Origin: Dugong dugon
Lineage: Eukaryota; Chordata; Mammalia; Sirenia; Dugongidae
Reading direction: 5' to 3'
Length of the DNA: 64,000 nucleotides
NCBI GenBank assembly: GCA_030035585.1
Contig: CM057476.1
Location: 25,280,501-25,344,500, forward strand
The translations under genes were made by a program, and so were the position numbers. The notes under the pieces were generated by a model that did no database searches, was not told where the DNA came from, and saw only the letters and a list, made by a program, of their open reading frames with translations. Numbering within the stretch: the stretch's first letter is position 1; each line of letters opens with the position of its first letter. This document shows, one piece after another, positions 40,667 to 51,625 of this stretch.

Positions 40667-40996
40667 TTGCTGTTAGCAGCCATTGAGTCGGCCCCCAACT
40701 CGTGGCAACTCCATGCACAATGTAACAAAATGCTGCCCAGTCCTCCTGTACCATCCCATGATCAGTTGTGGAATGGACCTTTGTGATCCGTAGGGTTTTT
40801 ATTGGCTGATTCCAGAAGTAGATCGCCAAGCCTTTCTTCCTAGTCTGTCTTAAGTCTGTGTAGCATCATAGAAACACACAAGCCTCCACTGACAGATAAG
40901 TGGTGGCTCTGCATGAGGTGTGTTGGCCAGGAATTGAACCCGGGTCTCCTGCATGGAAGGGGAGAATTCTACCACTGAACCACCACTGCCCCTGCA
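40667..40996 (-). mobile_element. tRNA-Gly-headed SINE with RTE-like body, antisense
   Basis: Read on the - strand, the head is 'gtggtggttcagtggtagaa' (A box) then 'gacccgggttcaattcctgg' (B box), very close to mammalian tRNA-Gly. The body follows with 'gacagactaggaagaaaggc' and 'ggaatcagccaataaaaacc', and the end 'ggccgactcaatggctgcta'. The body words are shared with the RTE copies at 42885 and 53366. It is flanked by taataatc (40659-40666 and 40997-41004). A 1-base change leaves the B box near consensus. It is a SINE, not a tRNA gene, since the 3' part continues for 250 bases. Confidence 0.88.
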
Positions 40997-41689
40997 TAAT
41001 AATCGTAAGACCAGCTTTTCTTTTGAGGGCTGATCGTGTGCTAAAGCCTTTACTCATATAACACTCCTAACAACCTGTGAGGTAGGTTCTCCTCTTGTCC
41101 CTGTTTTAGCAACCTGCCTAGGCAGGAAGTGAGAGAGGGACTGAGCACCCAGGCGGCCCTAGATCTGGGCACTAGCGGGAGCCCACCTGGACCCCGAAGT
41201 GCTCCTCCCCTATGTCCTTGGCCTTCCCCCTGGTAGGCAGCAGGACTAGGAAGGAGGTGGCTGGACCAGAAGCTCCCTGCCTGAGGGTGTGAGGTGGCTG
41301 GGAGGAATTGCCGAGGCTGCACTTCGGCTGCCGAAGGGAGTGGCGACTGCTCCCACGGAGCCCATGACATCAGAGCTCAGTTCTGGAAAAATTGGAACCC
41401 AGTTCCAGAGATTTTCAGTATAGAGTAGGGTAGTGATGAGGACTGTTTTGCTGAGTTACAACAAACAAACAACAAAAAAAACCCCAGAAAACTTGACCTC
41501 TTCCATGGGCAGCATCTGCAGAAGTGAAATAAAAAGTGGAATTTCCCCACGTAAACAGATGCACATATATTTTCCCTTCCCTTTCCACCCCAGTTGTGGG
41601 GCACACAGGGGTCACTCAGGGTCCCTGCTGGAATTCCTCCTCACTCACTTGTGTAGGCTCATCAACAACACCGACGACAGAGGGCAGTA

Positions 41690-41860
41690 ACCATAGCCTG
41701 CATTGCCCAGGAGCCTCCCATATGGGAGGCTTTAGGCTAAGCACTTTACATAGATCATTTCATTCAATCCTCCTAACAGCCTCCGTAATGGCCAGTCCTA
41801 TTACTCTTTCCATTTTCTAGAACTGAGTTTCTGAGAGCTGCAGGGATGTGGACTAAAGTC
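41690..41860 (-). repeat. MIR, antisense, and neighbouring unique sequence
   Basis: 'cactttacatagatcatttc', 'attcaatcctcctaacagcc' and 'ctattactctttccattttc' match an antisense MIR. 41100-41690 shows no recognisable element except an A-rich stretch at 41460-41490. Confidence 0.75.
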
Positions 41861-41915
41861 CCATGCTCCCTACACGGTAGCTGCATTATTGAGGGGGCAG
41901 CTGCTATCATTGTTG

Positions 41916-42200
41916 CGGGGGGCAGCAGTGATTTAGTGGTAGAATTCTCGCCTGGGTTTGATTCCTGACCAATGCACCTCATGCAAAGCCACCATCCATC
42001 AACGGAGCCTTGCGTGTCGCTATGACGCTGAACAGGTCAGTGGAGCTTCCAGACTAAGACTGGCTAGGAGAAAAGACCTGGTGATCTGCTTCTGGAAATC
42101 AGCCAGTGAAAACCCGTATGGGTCGTAACAGTCCGATCCACAACGGATCATGGGGATGGCGTACGACCGGACAGTGTTTCATTCCATTGTGCACAGACCC
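41916..42200 (+). mobile_element. tRNA-Gly-headed SINE, anticodon arm deleted
   Basis: The head 'gtgatttagtggtagaattc' is followed by 'tcgcctgggtttgattcctg'; the 17-18 bases of the anticodon arm are absent. The body 'gctatgacgctgaacaggtc', 'agactaagactggctaggag' and 'tgatctgcttctggaaatca' leads into an RTE 3' end ('gatggcgtacgaccggacag', 'gtttcattccattgtgcaca'). Confidence 0.85.
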
Positions 42201-42884
42201 ACCATAATTCAGAGGGTCAGCTCATTGCCGAATCCCTTAAGAGAAGTAAAATGACATTTGTTATTCACACCATCACTTTCTGGGCATTGGCTTGTGGTTC
42301 TCTCTTTCCATAAATGGAATATATTATTCTCGTGGTAGATTGAGAAGCACAAAGGCAAAATCTGATGTGGGTCTCGTGATCCCAGTGGGGCAAGCACATA
42401 CCTTGATAGCATGATACCAAGCTGGCTGAAAAAGATGACAGAAAAGGGTGCTTGTTCAAAGAGGAGGTGGCAGGGTGGCGGGAAGGGGCTTGAAGGATCA
42501 GTGAGGATTTCTGAGTGAGAAGAAAAAGTAGGGAAGGGCCTTTGGGAGAAGGGACAGCAGGGCGGCCCGTGTGGGAGTGAACTGGTCTGTCCTGACCAAT
42601 AGGGGTTGTCCTTCAAAGCTGCTGTGTGGCGCTTCCTTGCTGGGAGGCATGCCTGTCACATCCCGTGACCCACAGACCCCTCACCTCGGCCCCTTGTGTG
42701 TCTGCATCGGGCGAGGCACACACGGGGTCCCTTTCGAGATGACGATGCCCCAGTCTCTGGGACTGATCCCCACAGGCACAGCAGCAGCAGCCCTTTCTGT
42801 CCTGAGGTCCCCCCGAGCCGCTCTGAGCTAGTCCCACCGGCCAGCAATTACCACTCCAGGCTAGACTGAAAGATGATAGAGAGA

Positions 42885-43225
42885 TGCTGTCAACTTGACT
42901 CCAACTCATGGCAACCTTATGTGCAATAGAACAGAGCATTGCTTGATCATCCTCATGACTGCCGGCATGTTCGAGGCCATTGTTGCGGCTGCTGCGCCCA
43001 TCCATCTCACCGAGGGTCACCCTCGCCCTTGTTGGCCCTCTACTTCTCCAAACACGATGTCCTCCTCCGGTGATCTATCCCTCCTGATGATGTGTCCAAA
43101 GCAAGTGAGTCAGAAAATGTTGTTGTGATCCATAAGGTTTTCCTTGGCTGATTTTCTGACGTAGATCACCAGGCCTTTCTTCCTAGTCTGCCTTAGTCTG
43201 GAAGCTCTGCTGAAACCTGTCCATG
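42885..43225 (-). mobile_element. RTE (BovB-like) LINE 3' end, antisense
   Basis: The - strand reads 'ggacaggtttcagcagagct', 'gactaggaagaaaggcctgg', 'gcttttggacacatcatca'-like sequence, 'gagatggatgggcgcagcag', and ends 'gccatgagttggagtcaagt'. The piece that encodes the end of ORF2 is degenerate. The same module order is seen on the + strand at 53366-53842. Confidence 0.85.
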
Positions 43226-43349
43226 AGGAAACGGAGGTGCAGTAGATGGGCAGGGGTCGAGATGGGTAAGATGCTCACATATGGGGAATCCGGGACCTGA
43301 CTTCCGCCTGACCAGTGCTGAAAGGAGAGGGCTGGGTCAAGAGCTGGTG

Positions 43350-44100
43350 ACCTGGGCAGCTCCCTAATCCTCCGGGCCTCAGTGTTCCCATCTGTCAAAT
43401 AGGGATGAGGGTCACTCACAGCAGTGCACAGGCCCCATACCCTGCCTGAGTGCCTGCTATGTGCAAAGGCAGCACTGAGCAGATCTGCACCACCCCCATG
43501 CAGCAGCCGCAGTCTGATGGGGGAGACAGACACCTCACGGAGCGGAAAAAATGACAACACTGGCCGGGTTCCGTGGTGTCTGCCAGTGCCGGGCGCTGAA
43601 TCACTCCAGGGCCCCCTCACCCACCCTGCGAGCTCGGGAGGGGGGCTTATCACCCGGTCCTGGTGTGGGGGACTGTGGGCCTCTTCCCCGAGCTGGGCAG
43701 GCCCTGACTTGAGGCCAGCTTCCGTGGGACTGATTTATCGGCAGCGACTCGGCAGCCTGAGGGAACCGCGGTCCCAGGGCGTGTTGGGTCCCCCCAGCTG
43801 GAATGAATCCGACGGGAGGAGGATGAGTTTGGTCATGCTTGGGTTGTCAAGAACCAGAGAATAATATTCTTTTTGAAAAATCTTCTCTGTGGATACCAGC
43901 CAGTCTGGCTCTCTTGCTTGTCAGAGGCAGAGGCTGGGGAGCCCTGCGTTTGTGGTCTGTGATGGGGGGCCAACCCCTCACCCTCTCTGAGCCCCAGGTT
44001 CCCCCTCAAAAGTGGGAAGAGGGTCACCCAGATGCTGGGTTTGTTGGGGGGTGGTGAAATCAGATAATACATGGAAATGTTCAGCTGTGTGCCTGGCACG
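43350..44100. other. Unique intronic segment with a MIR piece
   Basis: A sense MIR-like piece lies at about 43345-43450 ('cctcagtgttcccatctgtc'), and a second, weak one at about 43940-44100 ('cacctcaccctctctgagcc'-like). Nothing else is recognised. Confidence 0.5.
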
Positions 44101-44252
44101 CCTTCATAACATCCACCCCAAAGAAGAGTTTATCAGTTGTCTGTAACTTGGGAATAAAAACATCTTTAGGGAATATGGCCACTTGGGTCTCTCTGTAACC
44201 ATCACATAGCAAACCCAGCTCCCAGGCAAATCCCCCAGTCCCTGTCCCAGCA

Positions 44253-44452
44253 TTGCAGTTGCTATGGAGTCGATTTTAACTCATGGTGACCCCCTGTGTG
44301 TCAGAGTAGAACTGTGCTCCGTAGGTTTTTAGTGGCTGAATTTTCAGCAGTAGATCATCAGGCTTTTCTTCCGAGGCACCGCTGGGTGGACTGCAACCTC
44401 CAACCTTTCAATTAGCAGTGGAGCATTTAGCCGTTTGCACCACCCAGGGACA
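44253..44452 (-). mobile_element. AfroSINE (ggcacc-subfamily), antisense, perfect target duplication
   Basis: The + strand runs from 'ttgctatggagtcgatttta' to 'ccgtttgcaccacccaggga'. A perfect 12-base repeat, cctgtcccagca, flanks it at 44241-44252 and 44453-44464. Confidence 0.95.
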
Positions 44453-44499
44453 CCTGTCCCAGCAATGTCGCTCACCTTCCTGCTGTTTGCAGCAACGGT

Positions 44500-44670
44500 G
44501 CAAGAAGACAGGTGTCAGGAGCTCAGGCTTTAGGTCAAACCCTTCTGGGTCTCAGTCTTGTCTCTTTAGTTGTGTGACCTTTGGCAAGGATCGCACACCC
44601 CTGAGCCTCCGTTTTCTCATCTGTAAAATGGGCACAAGTATTGTGGTGTTGGCTCCTTGAGATAGTTCTT
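44500..44670 (+). repeat. MIR, sense
   Basis: 'gtcttgtctctttagttgtg', 'tgacctttggcaaggatcgc' and 'ttttctcatctgtaaaatgg' are clear MIR words. An antisense MIR lies at about 45225-45330. Confidence 0.82.
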
Positions 44671-45458
44671 GTAAAGCAAAGTAAGAAACACCTTTTCCCA
44701 ATTTCTCTCTGGCAAGTACTAAGGCCCTCCCACGCCAGTCTTGCAGTGCTTGGAATAAAATTCCTTTCAGGGAGATTAAGCAGTGGGATGTTGCTGGGAG
44801 TGAGACAAGCTTGGGCTCAAGAGCCACAGGTCAGTTTTTACTAGAATCCAGGGCCTGCTGTTTGCTTGGGGGCCCTGAATCTGATCCTTGGGCTTCCTGG
44901 GGGGCGGGGTGGGGGTACCTTCTCCCCAGGAAGCCCTGGATGCAACATTGGCAGAGAGAGCTGGTATAGAATCCCAGCTCCACCACTTCTAGGTTTCGCT
45001 TTGAAACCTCAGTTTCCCCTTCCATAAAATGGGGCAAAGTCTCCAATTTCATGGGCAGAAGCATGCCCACCTGATCAGTCCTTGGAAAGGGGGCTGCTTT
45101 ACAATGGCTTTGGGGGCCTCCTGCAATTACCCCTACTTTACCCTGGCCCCTCAGATACTAATGACAGTCTCAGCAGCCCTGCCTGGGGCTCCCTCTGTGT
45201 GCCAGACCATCGCGAGGTCCCAAGGGTGATGGCATTATCCCCATTTTACCAATGATTAAACTGAGGCTCAGAGAGGGAATGTGGTGGACCCCCTGCTGCA
45301 CAGTGCTGGGGCTAGGATTCAAGCTCCAGTGTGTGATTCCTGAGGAACAGTGCTATGACACTCTCTCCGGCCCTCACCATCAGCTCCACAGAGGGTGGGA
45401 CCATGCCTGTCTTGTTTCCTGCCGGGTCCACAGGGCTAGCGCCACCCCCAGCACATAG

Positions 45459-45633
45459 TTATTGTTGTTAGTAGCCTTTGAGTTGATTCCAACTCATGGG
45501 GACCCCATGTGTGCAGAGTAGAACTGCTCCATAGGGTTTTCAAGGCTGTGACCTATCGGAAGCAGATCACCAGGCCTTTCTTCCAAGGTGCCTCTGGGTA
45601 TGTTTGAACGGTCAACCTTTCAGCTAGTAGTCA
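45459..45633 (-). mobile_element. AfroSINE, head-truncated, antisense, inside an L2
   Basis: It has a (GTT)n tail start, 'gagttgattccaactcatgg' and 'ttcttccaaggtgcctctgg', and stops within the tRNA-like part ('caacctttcagctagtag'). L2 3'-end sequence lies on both sides ('cccccagcacatag' before; 'gcacatggtagggcctcaat', 'aaggcttattaagtgaatga' after), so it split an L2. Confidence 0.88.
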
Positions 45634-45699
45634 GGCACATGGTAGGGCCTCAATAAAGGCTTATTAAGTGAATGAATGAGAGAAGGTGCAAAGGAGGCA

Positions 45700-47680
45700 A
45701 ACTTCCTCCCCAGCCTGGTTCCTCTTAGCATGCAGGTCCCAAAACTGGGAGTCTCAGGCTCCAGGGTGGGGGCCCCAAGCCCAGTTAGTGGCTGCCTGGG
45801 CCCATCCCTCTGGGAGAATTTTCTCTGCAGGCTGTGGCTCAGCTCCTGGGGGAGGCCTTCCACTTAATCCCAGTGGGTGGGGCGGGCGGGTGGCTCCTGG
45901 CTGGGCCTGCACAAGGCACGCTGAGGAGGGCGGGTCGGTCATGGATTTCAGTATCTGGGTGTCTCCCTCAGCTGGAGCTGGGCCCCCCACCTTCAATTTC
46001 AGCTTTTCTGACTTCTGTGGAGTCAGATATTCACCACCAGCCCATCTTCAAACCCTGCTCTGCACCTTTCTGGCTGTGTGACCTTGGGAAAGGCACCTCT
46101 TCTCTCTGAGAGTCAGGCTCCAACAAAGAGGAATAATGAGAATAGAGAATACATAGTTGGTCTGAGAAAGGAACCAGTATACACTTGGCAGCAATGAATT
46201 AGAAGCCCTTCAAAATAACAGTTCTATTCCTTCCCTGTTTCAGAACTCCCAGTTCTTACTACCAGCAGCTATGAGGAGTGAAGTCCTCCCCTTTGTCTTT
46301 GTTTAGCCCAGCCACTCTTCTAGTCTAATTCACACTAAAGTGTGAACGGTTGTCAGAGTCCCATCCCCTCAAGGGCATCTAACACAGACACCACTGTGAT
46401 CTGAGGTGTTCTTGGTGTTCTGTGACTGAGTGAGAAGAAAACTGAGAGGATTTTCATTGAGAGTATGAGGGAGGAATAAACTCCCCCCTACCCAATACCC
46501 AGAGTCCCTTCATGCAACAGCTGGAGATGGGCAAGGGCACTGGTCTGGTTGGGGAGTCCAGACTCTGTGTTCACTGCCCTGAGCACTTCCCCCTCTGTCC
46601 TCATGAGGACAGCACTTTACAGTTTACACAAACACCCTCATACATATTAATGGCCTCATTGACCCTCATGAGGAAGTCTATGGGACTGGTGGACATTTGG
46701 GTGGTTAGAAGTCAAGTCTCTCGGCCCTCAGGTTGGAGCTGTGTGACCCCGGGAAGGTTTTTGTGCTTCTCTGGGCCTTGGGCTCCTCATCTATAAAATG
46801 AAGGACTGGACGTCCAGGCTCAGAGGGTAGGAGGGAGTGAAAGACAGATACCCTACAGTGCCCCTCCCTTCCTGCGCCCCCTCCCCTCGAAGCTGCCCTG
46901 ATTGAATCTTGGCCTCTGTCCGCCAAGGAGAGGTGGAGCCTGCTTGGGCCGGGAAGGGGCCGAAAGGGGAGTGTTGGGGAAGCACTCCCAGCCAAGGTTT
47001 GGGGTACTGTGGGGCCCCTGCCACCCTCCAACTGTGCTGAGCTGGGTACCTACAGGTGCTTTCTCCACCCTCCCTGCTCCTCTGAGGAGGGTGCTGCATA
47101 TTTTTTACAGTGTGACTTGGGACAAGTCATTTCCCTTCTTTAGTCCCAGTTTTCTGAAAGTGGAGATGTGCATCTCTACCTCCTGGGGTTGGTGTGTGGT
47201 TTGGCACTGTTTGAGGATGTCCCCAGCACATAGCAGGCCCTCAGCAAATGTCTGTCAGGAGGGTGAAAGAGAACAAGCCTGCCATCTACCACTTCACTGC
47301 ATCTAGCAAACTCCTACACATCCTTCAACACCCAGTTTAGATGCCCCTCCTTCCCCCACCTACTTGTGGTCTGGTTCATCTCTCCCACACTTGAAATGTC
47401 TCCCAGAACCCTGATCCATCAGAAATGGGCAGACCCTGAGTTTATCCTGCCCAACTCTCCTATCACCCAAGGTGGAAATGGAGGCCCAGTAGGGGATCTT
47501 CCCTTAGTGGAAGCCTCTCAGCCAAGTCAGCGGCAACAGCAGTGGAATTTGAACCAAGCATTTCTATAGCCCCTCAGACCATCTCTAGCCATGAAAAGTG
47601 GGCCTGGATACTGCCTCTGCCACTCCATACCGCCTCCCCCCCATTATTGCCCCTCTTAGCGCTGAGCTTGCCACTAACGC
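45700..47680. other. 3' end of the intron: unique sequence with MIR fragments
   Basis: MIR-like pieces lie at about 46030-46190 (sense, 'gctgtgtgaccttgggaaag'), 46595-46700 (antisense), 46735-46810 (sense) and 47105-47250 (sense). The rest is unique. No exon other than exon 2 is evident. Confidence 0.55.
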
Positions 47681-47683
47681 CCT

Positions 47684-47704
47684 CTCTTCCTTCTTTCTTG
47701 GCAG
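47684..47704 (+). other. MN1: Splice acceptor of MN1 intron 1
   Basis: A run of pyrimidines (cctctcttccttctttcttg) leads into gcag immediately before exon 2. The upstream 'gagcttgccactaacgcc' contains 'ccactaac' at about 47670-47678, a plausible branch point. Confidence 0.93.
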
Positions 47705-47886
47705 CCCACGACCTCCCCGCGAACAAGGCCTTGGCGACCCAGCCCGGCAGCCACTTGCAGTGCCTGTCTGTCCACTGCACAGACGACGTAGGCGATGCCA
47801 AGGCCCGCACCTCCGTGCCCACCTGGCGGTCCCTGCACTCCGACATCTCCAACAGATTCGGGACATTCGTGGCTGCCCTGACTTGA
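47705..47886 (+). CDS. MN1: MN1 exon 2: C-terminal 60 codons and stop
   Basis: The first two bases complete the Ala codon begun at 3101. The sequence then reads [20 protein letters not shown] and so on, ending [10 protein letters not shown] and TGA at 47884-47886. This matches the human MN1 C-terminus in length (60 residues) with a few substitutions, for example LAT where human has SAS. In people, truncating variants that remove this tail escape nonsense-mediated decay, because the exon is the last one, and cause a craniofacial and brain syndrome; the tail is reported to limit protein stability and to affect partner binding. A strong pyrimidine-rich acceptor (CTTCCTTCTTTCTTGGCAG) precedes it. 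The longer open frame that begins in the intron before this exon is chance. Confidence 0.97.
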
Positions 47887-50615
47887 ATCAGCAAGAAATA
47901 CCCCTCCCCCACCAAGTCCTCCCCTCCTCTCCTCCTCTCTCCCCCACTCCCTCTCCCAGCCTGACCCCCAACCCCTTGTTCATTTGAAAGGGCCACTATT
48001 GCTGAGTGGATGATTTTTTTCCTAGGTTGGTACCTGCTTAGTGGCTAATGGACCGGAAAGGGTTAATTTAAAGGGGGGGCGGGGGAACACCTCAAAATTT
48101 TTTTTTAAAAAAGAAACTTGTCTGCCACAGTATGTTACCAGTGTTAACCCTTCTGCAGTTAGCAAACTTTTGCTTAAGCCTTTTTCCTGCTAGATAATTC
48201 CTCATGTTTCTGTATCTTGGCATACGTTTTTTTAGATGACCTCTTTCCTTTTTTTATTTTCATGCTGCTGTATGTCCAAGTATTGTTATTTCATAATAAG
48301 ACAAGAGTTGCTTTCCTTTTTTATTCTCTTTGATTCTTCTGCTTTCTCCCCCCACCCCGACTCGCCGCGCTTTTTTTTTTTTTTTTCCTTTGTTCACTGC
48401 TTATTAAAATGGAAATCCTGGAGAATAGTAGTTCTGGAATATTGCCGGGTGAAAGTCAAATTGTCATCACAATATTATATATTGACACCCAACTGTCATC
48501 AGTCAGCCAGGAGCCAAACAATGAATGCCCCCCTTAGGTATTCTGCCTGGGACTTGGTTTTGTCTGTTCCCTAAAAAAATAGATATATTTTCGTTCCTCC
48601 AGACACACGCACAGCCTTCGGTTCCATTCTTGCTTCTTCTGCTGGAAACGGTGCCTCTCCAGAGTGAGGTGACGACAAGGCCCTCCGGCTCTGTGGGACG
48701 GAGCTGGAATGTTCGGCAGTGGTATTTTCTCCTCTTTTCTGGGCCTCCGTGCAAATGCCTGGGCTCTGAATTTTCACACAATACCGAGCAGCCTTGGTCT
48801 GCACGGGGCATGGTGCCCGTCCAGCTTGGGGAGTCTCTGGGAGCTTCTGGCTCCCGTCTCAAGCCCTGAAGTTGGGGGGAGGATGAATTCTTGGCCCTTG
48901 ACCTTTCCTGACAGCTGTTGCAGGCCAGGCGGCGCTGGGGAAGAAGGAGGTTCTGGGTGTATCTCCCCCACCTTTCTCATTCCACCCCAACCTGGGCAGT
49001 CCGCGGAGGCACCCGTCCCTGGGAGGAATGAAGCCTCAGCCAGCACTTTTCGAGGGGCTCTTCTCGCGAAGGATCCCCTGGGCTCAGCCTGTAAAGCCCC
49101 CGACCTCAGAACCTGGTATATTTGTTTTGTAGAGGTTTGCAGACTCCTGAGGGATAGAGAAAGGAAAAAGGGAATAGAAGTAATGACTTGACTTTCTGGG
49201 CCTTTTATTTTTCAAACCCTGGAATTCCCCACCCCCCACCCCCCTTTTGATTTAATCTCACCTTTTGCAAACCCGGAGCCGCGTCCCACACATCTCACGA
49301 AGGAATAACTTCTCCTTTGGAGCAGAGATGAGGGGGTGGCTGGATGAGCAGGGCTGCGGGAGGAGGGCTCAGGGGCCCGGTCGAGGCCTGTTCCCAGCGT
49401 TAGTAGGGGCAGGCACCTTTGGGTGCAATTGATGTCTCCAAAAGGCTTTGATGGCTCATGGGGGCGGTGGGGGACCTGTAGATTCCAGGGTGGGTCAGAC
49501 AAGAAGTGACTGATCTCATTTCAACCAGATCAATGACTCTGAGATTTTATTTAAACTTTTGTTACTGAATGCTCCATTCGAAGCCCCCCTTTCTCCCCAG
49601 GCACCCAAAGTTTGGGCTCCTCATACAATGCCCCAGTGTTGATTTCAAGGAACTTTTCAGCCGAAGGAGAAGAGCGTCCAGAAAAACCTCACTCTTCCCC
49701 CTTCTTCTGCCTCTTCTTTCCTTTGGTCAGCCCTTTGGGCTTGGGTCTGTGTTTGGACGGTCTGTAGTTCTTAACCGGACAGTCTGACCAGCGGCAGACC
49801 TCGGCCCACAGGTGGCATGGATTTCTCAGCAAGAAGGTGTGTGCTGATGTGGTTCCTGGCATTCTGCTACCCAATGAAAGAAAAGGAGAGGAAATTTCCC
49901 CCGCCATTGACTGTGGGGGAATCGGCCATATTCTAGGCAAAATTCAACGCCCCTTCTGATTCCCCAATGTACAGCTGTTTGAGAGCATCACTGTTTTATT
50001 TTGGAAACAGGAATGATTTCTCCTTAATTGCTTAAGGCTGGGGAGCGTGGTGTCCCGACTTCTGCCTTTCACTTGCCCAGCATTGAGTCCATCACCATTT
50101 GGCCATCATCAGCTCATGGTCCTAGCAACCTCGGAAACCCCTGACGTTTTCAATGTTCTCACTCCCCACGACCCCAGAATGGAACAGCTTTAAAAATAGC
50201 CTTAAGCAAAAGGATGTTATTTCATAAAATTTGGTTTAATGGGAAGAATCAAAGCAAATTAAAAACACACCCAGCACACGAGACTCCAAACACTGGTAAG
50301 CGGTACTGCATAGCAAAGTCTTCTGGAAAGGAAATGAAAACGTTTATTGCACATGTAAAATATGAAAACTTAACTCTGCTGTGTGTTAAGCAATCCTGTA
50401 ACCTTTTTTGACTCTTTAAAAAAAAAAAAAATTCATTTCTGAAATGCTTGGTTGGAAGACTGTGACAATAGCTCACGAAATTGAGTGTTATTTTTTTTCT
50501 TTCTTTTTTTAAAAAAAATATGTAAAGCACAGTCTTCTGTATTCATGCATATTGTATATACCTGTATATGTTTTCCTGAGCAGCTAAATAACAATAAATA
50601 TGACGTTAATGGTGA
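47887..50615 (+). other. MN1: MN1 3'UTR
   Basis: It runs from the stop codon to the expected cleavage site past AATAAA at 50593. It contains no recognisable transposon, while both flanks are full of them, and has many T- and A-rich runs (48088-48112, 48371-48387, 50415-50432, 50490-50520). The stretch just upstream of the signal (gtatatacctgtatatg) looks like a conserved mammalian UTR end. The length of about 2.7 kb agrees with the human transcript as I recall it. Confidence 0.85.
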
Positions 50616-50640
50616 CTGTGGTACTTTTGTGGGTGGGGCT
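50593..50640 (+). terminator. MN1: MN1 poly(A) signal AATAAA with GT-rich downstream element
   Basis: AATAAA is at 50593-50598. It is followed 16-40 bases later by a GT-rich stretch (gtggtacttttgtgggtggg), the usual CstF-type downstream element. Cleavage is expected at about 50610-50620. An antisense SINE begins at 50673, so the gene ends just before repeat-dense DNA. Confidence 0.8.
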
Positions 50641-50672
50641 TGCTTTATGTTTTTCTCCACTTTTTTCTTTTC

Positions 50673-50857
50673 TGTTGTTGTTGTTGGGTGCCATCGAGTT
50701 GATTCTGACTCATAGTGAACCCATGTGACAGAGTAGAACTCCCCCATAGCGTTTCCTTGGCTGTTACCTTTATGGAAGCAGATCGCTGGGTGCATTTGAA
50801 CCATGAACCTTTTTGGTTAGCAGTAGAGCCCTTAATTGTTATACCACCATGGCTCCC
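50673..50857 (-). mobile_element. AfroSINE, antisense, just downstream of the MN1 poly(A) site
   Basis: It begins with (GTT)n at 50673, then 'gtgccatcgagttgattctg' and 'acctttatggaagcagatcg', and ends 'ttataccaccatggctccc'. A part of the body is deleted. Its 3' tail faces the gene. Confidence 0.92.
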
Positions 50858-50883
50858 ATGGGGAATGGGGGTGTAGGTCGGTA

Positions 50884-50885
50884 GC

Positions 50886-50930
<45 letters not shown>

Positions 50931-50937
50931 CGCACGC
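50884..50937. repeat. (TG)n-(CG)n alternating tract 3' of MN1
   Basis: GTGCGTGTGT... runs into about 14 bases of CG repeat and 'cacgctcatgcatgtg'. It has the same composition as the intronic tract at 12693. Confidence 0.95.
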
Positions 50938-50973
50938 TCATGCATGTGTTCATGTTGTTTTAAGTCAGTTGAC

Positions 50974-51187
50974 CTCAGGGTTTCTCAGCCTTGGCATCTT
51001 GAGCTGAATCATTCTTTGTTGTGGGGGCTGTCTTGTGCATTGTTGGATGTTTAGCAGCATCCTTTGCCTCTACCCACTAGATGCCAGCAGAACCCCTCCT
51101 CCCCTACCAGTCGTGATAACCAAAAATATCTCCAGATATTGCCCAATGTCCCCTGGGGGCAAGATCACCCTGGGCTGAGAACCCTGG
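50974..51187 (-). mobile_element. MER5A-type hAT-Charlie DNA transposon, antisense
   Basis: 'gggtttctcagccttggcat', 'gttggatgtttagcagcatc', 'cactagatgccagcagaacc' and the end 'tgggctgagaaccctg' match reverse-complemented MER5A. Confidence 0.9.
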
Positions 51188-51247
51188 TATCTGATTGGTG
51201 AAAGAAGGAGATGGTAAGGGAAGGCTGCCAGGTGACCGTGTTATGTG

Positions 51248-51625
51248 GTGGTTATTCTTTCACGTTATCAACATCCAGTTTCAGATCTCAGCTTTACTAG
51301 GTGAGTTTGGTAACATCCTGCAAGCCACGTAGCTTCTCGGCTCCTCCCTTTCCTCATCTGTGAAATGGGTCTAGCATGTGGGGTTGATATAGGAGGCAGT
51401 GTGTGTGGAGGGCTCCTTATGGGTAAGCTGTTAATATTGTCATCGTCATCATTGGACCATGGTGGAGCTGACAGTGTTCTGGAGTTGGGCTGACTGGGTT
51501 GAATCTGCCTCCCCGCTTAATAGACATGGGCTTGGGTAAGTGGTTTAACCCTAGCCTCTGTTTTCTTGTCTCTAGTATGGAACAAATCATCTAGCTTGAA
51601 GCGTTACTGTGAGCGCTACTCTTTG
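51248..51625 (+). repeat. Two sense MIR copies
   Basis: There is one copy at about 51248-51460 ('ctcccctttcctcatctgtg'-like) and one at about 51470-51620 ('ggcttgggtaagtggtttaa'). Confidence 0.72.

Noticed and set aside
40920-40992. A tRNA-Gly gene on the - strand
   Set aside because: The tRNA-like part has changes and is joined to a 250-base SINE body with flanking target repeats, so it is the head of a retroposon.
42613-43020. A 135-codon antisense open frame as a gene
   Set aside because: It overlaps degenerate RTE LINE sequence and unique DNA, with no intact reverse transcriptase motifs.
47542-47886. A 114-codon frame starting in the intron as an alternative MN1 N-terminus
   Set aside because: The part before 47705 is pyrimidine-rich intron and acceptor sequence. 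Only the last 60 codons match MN1.
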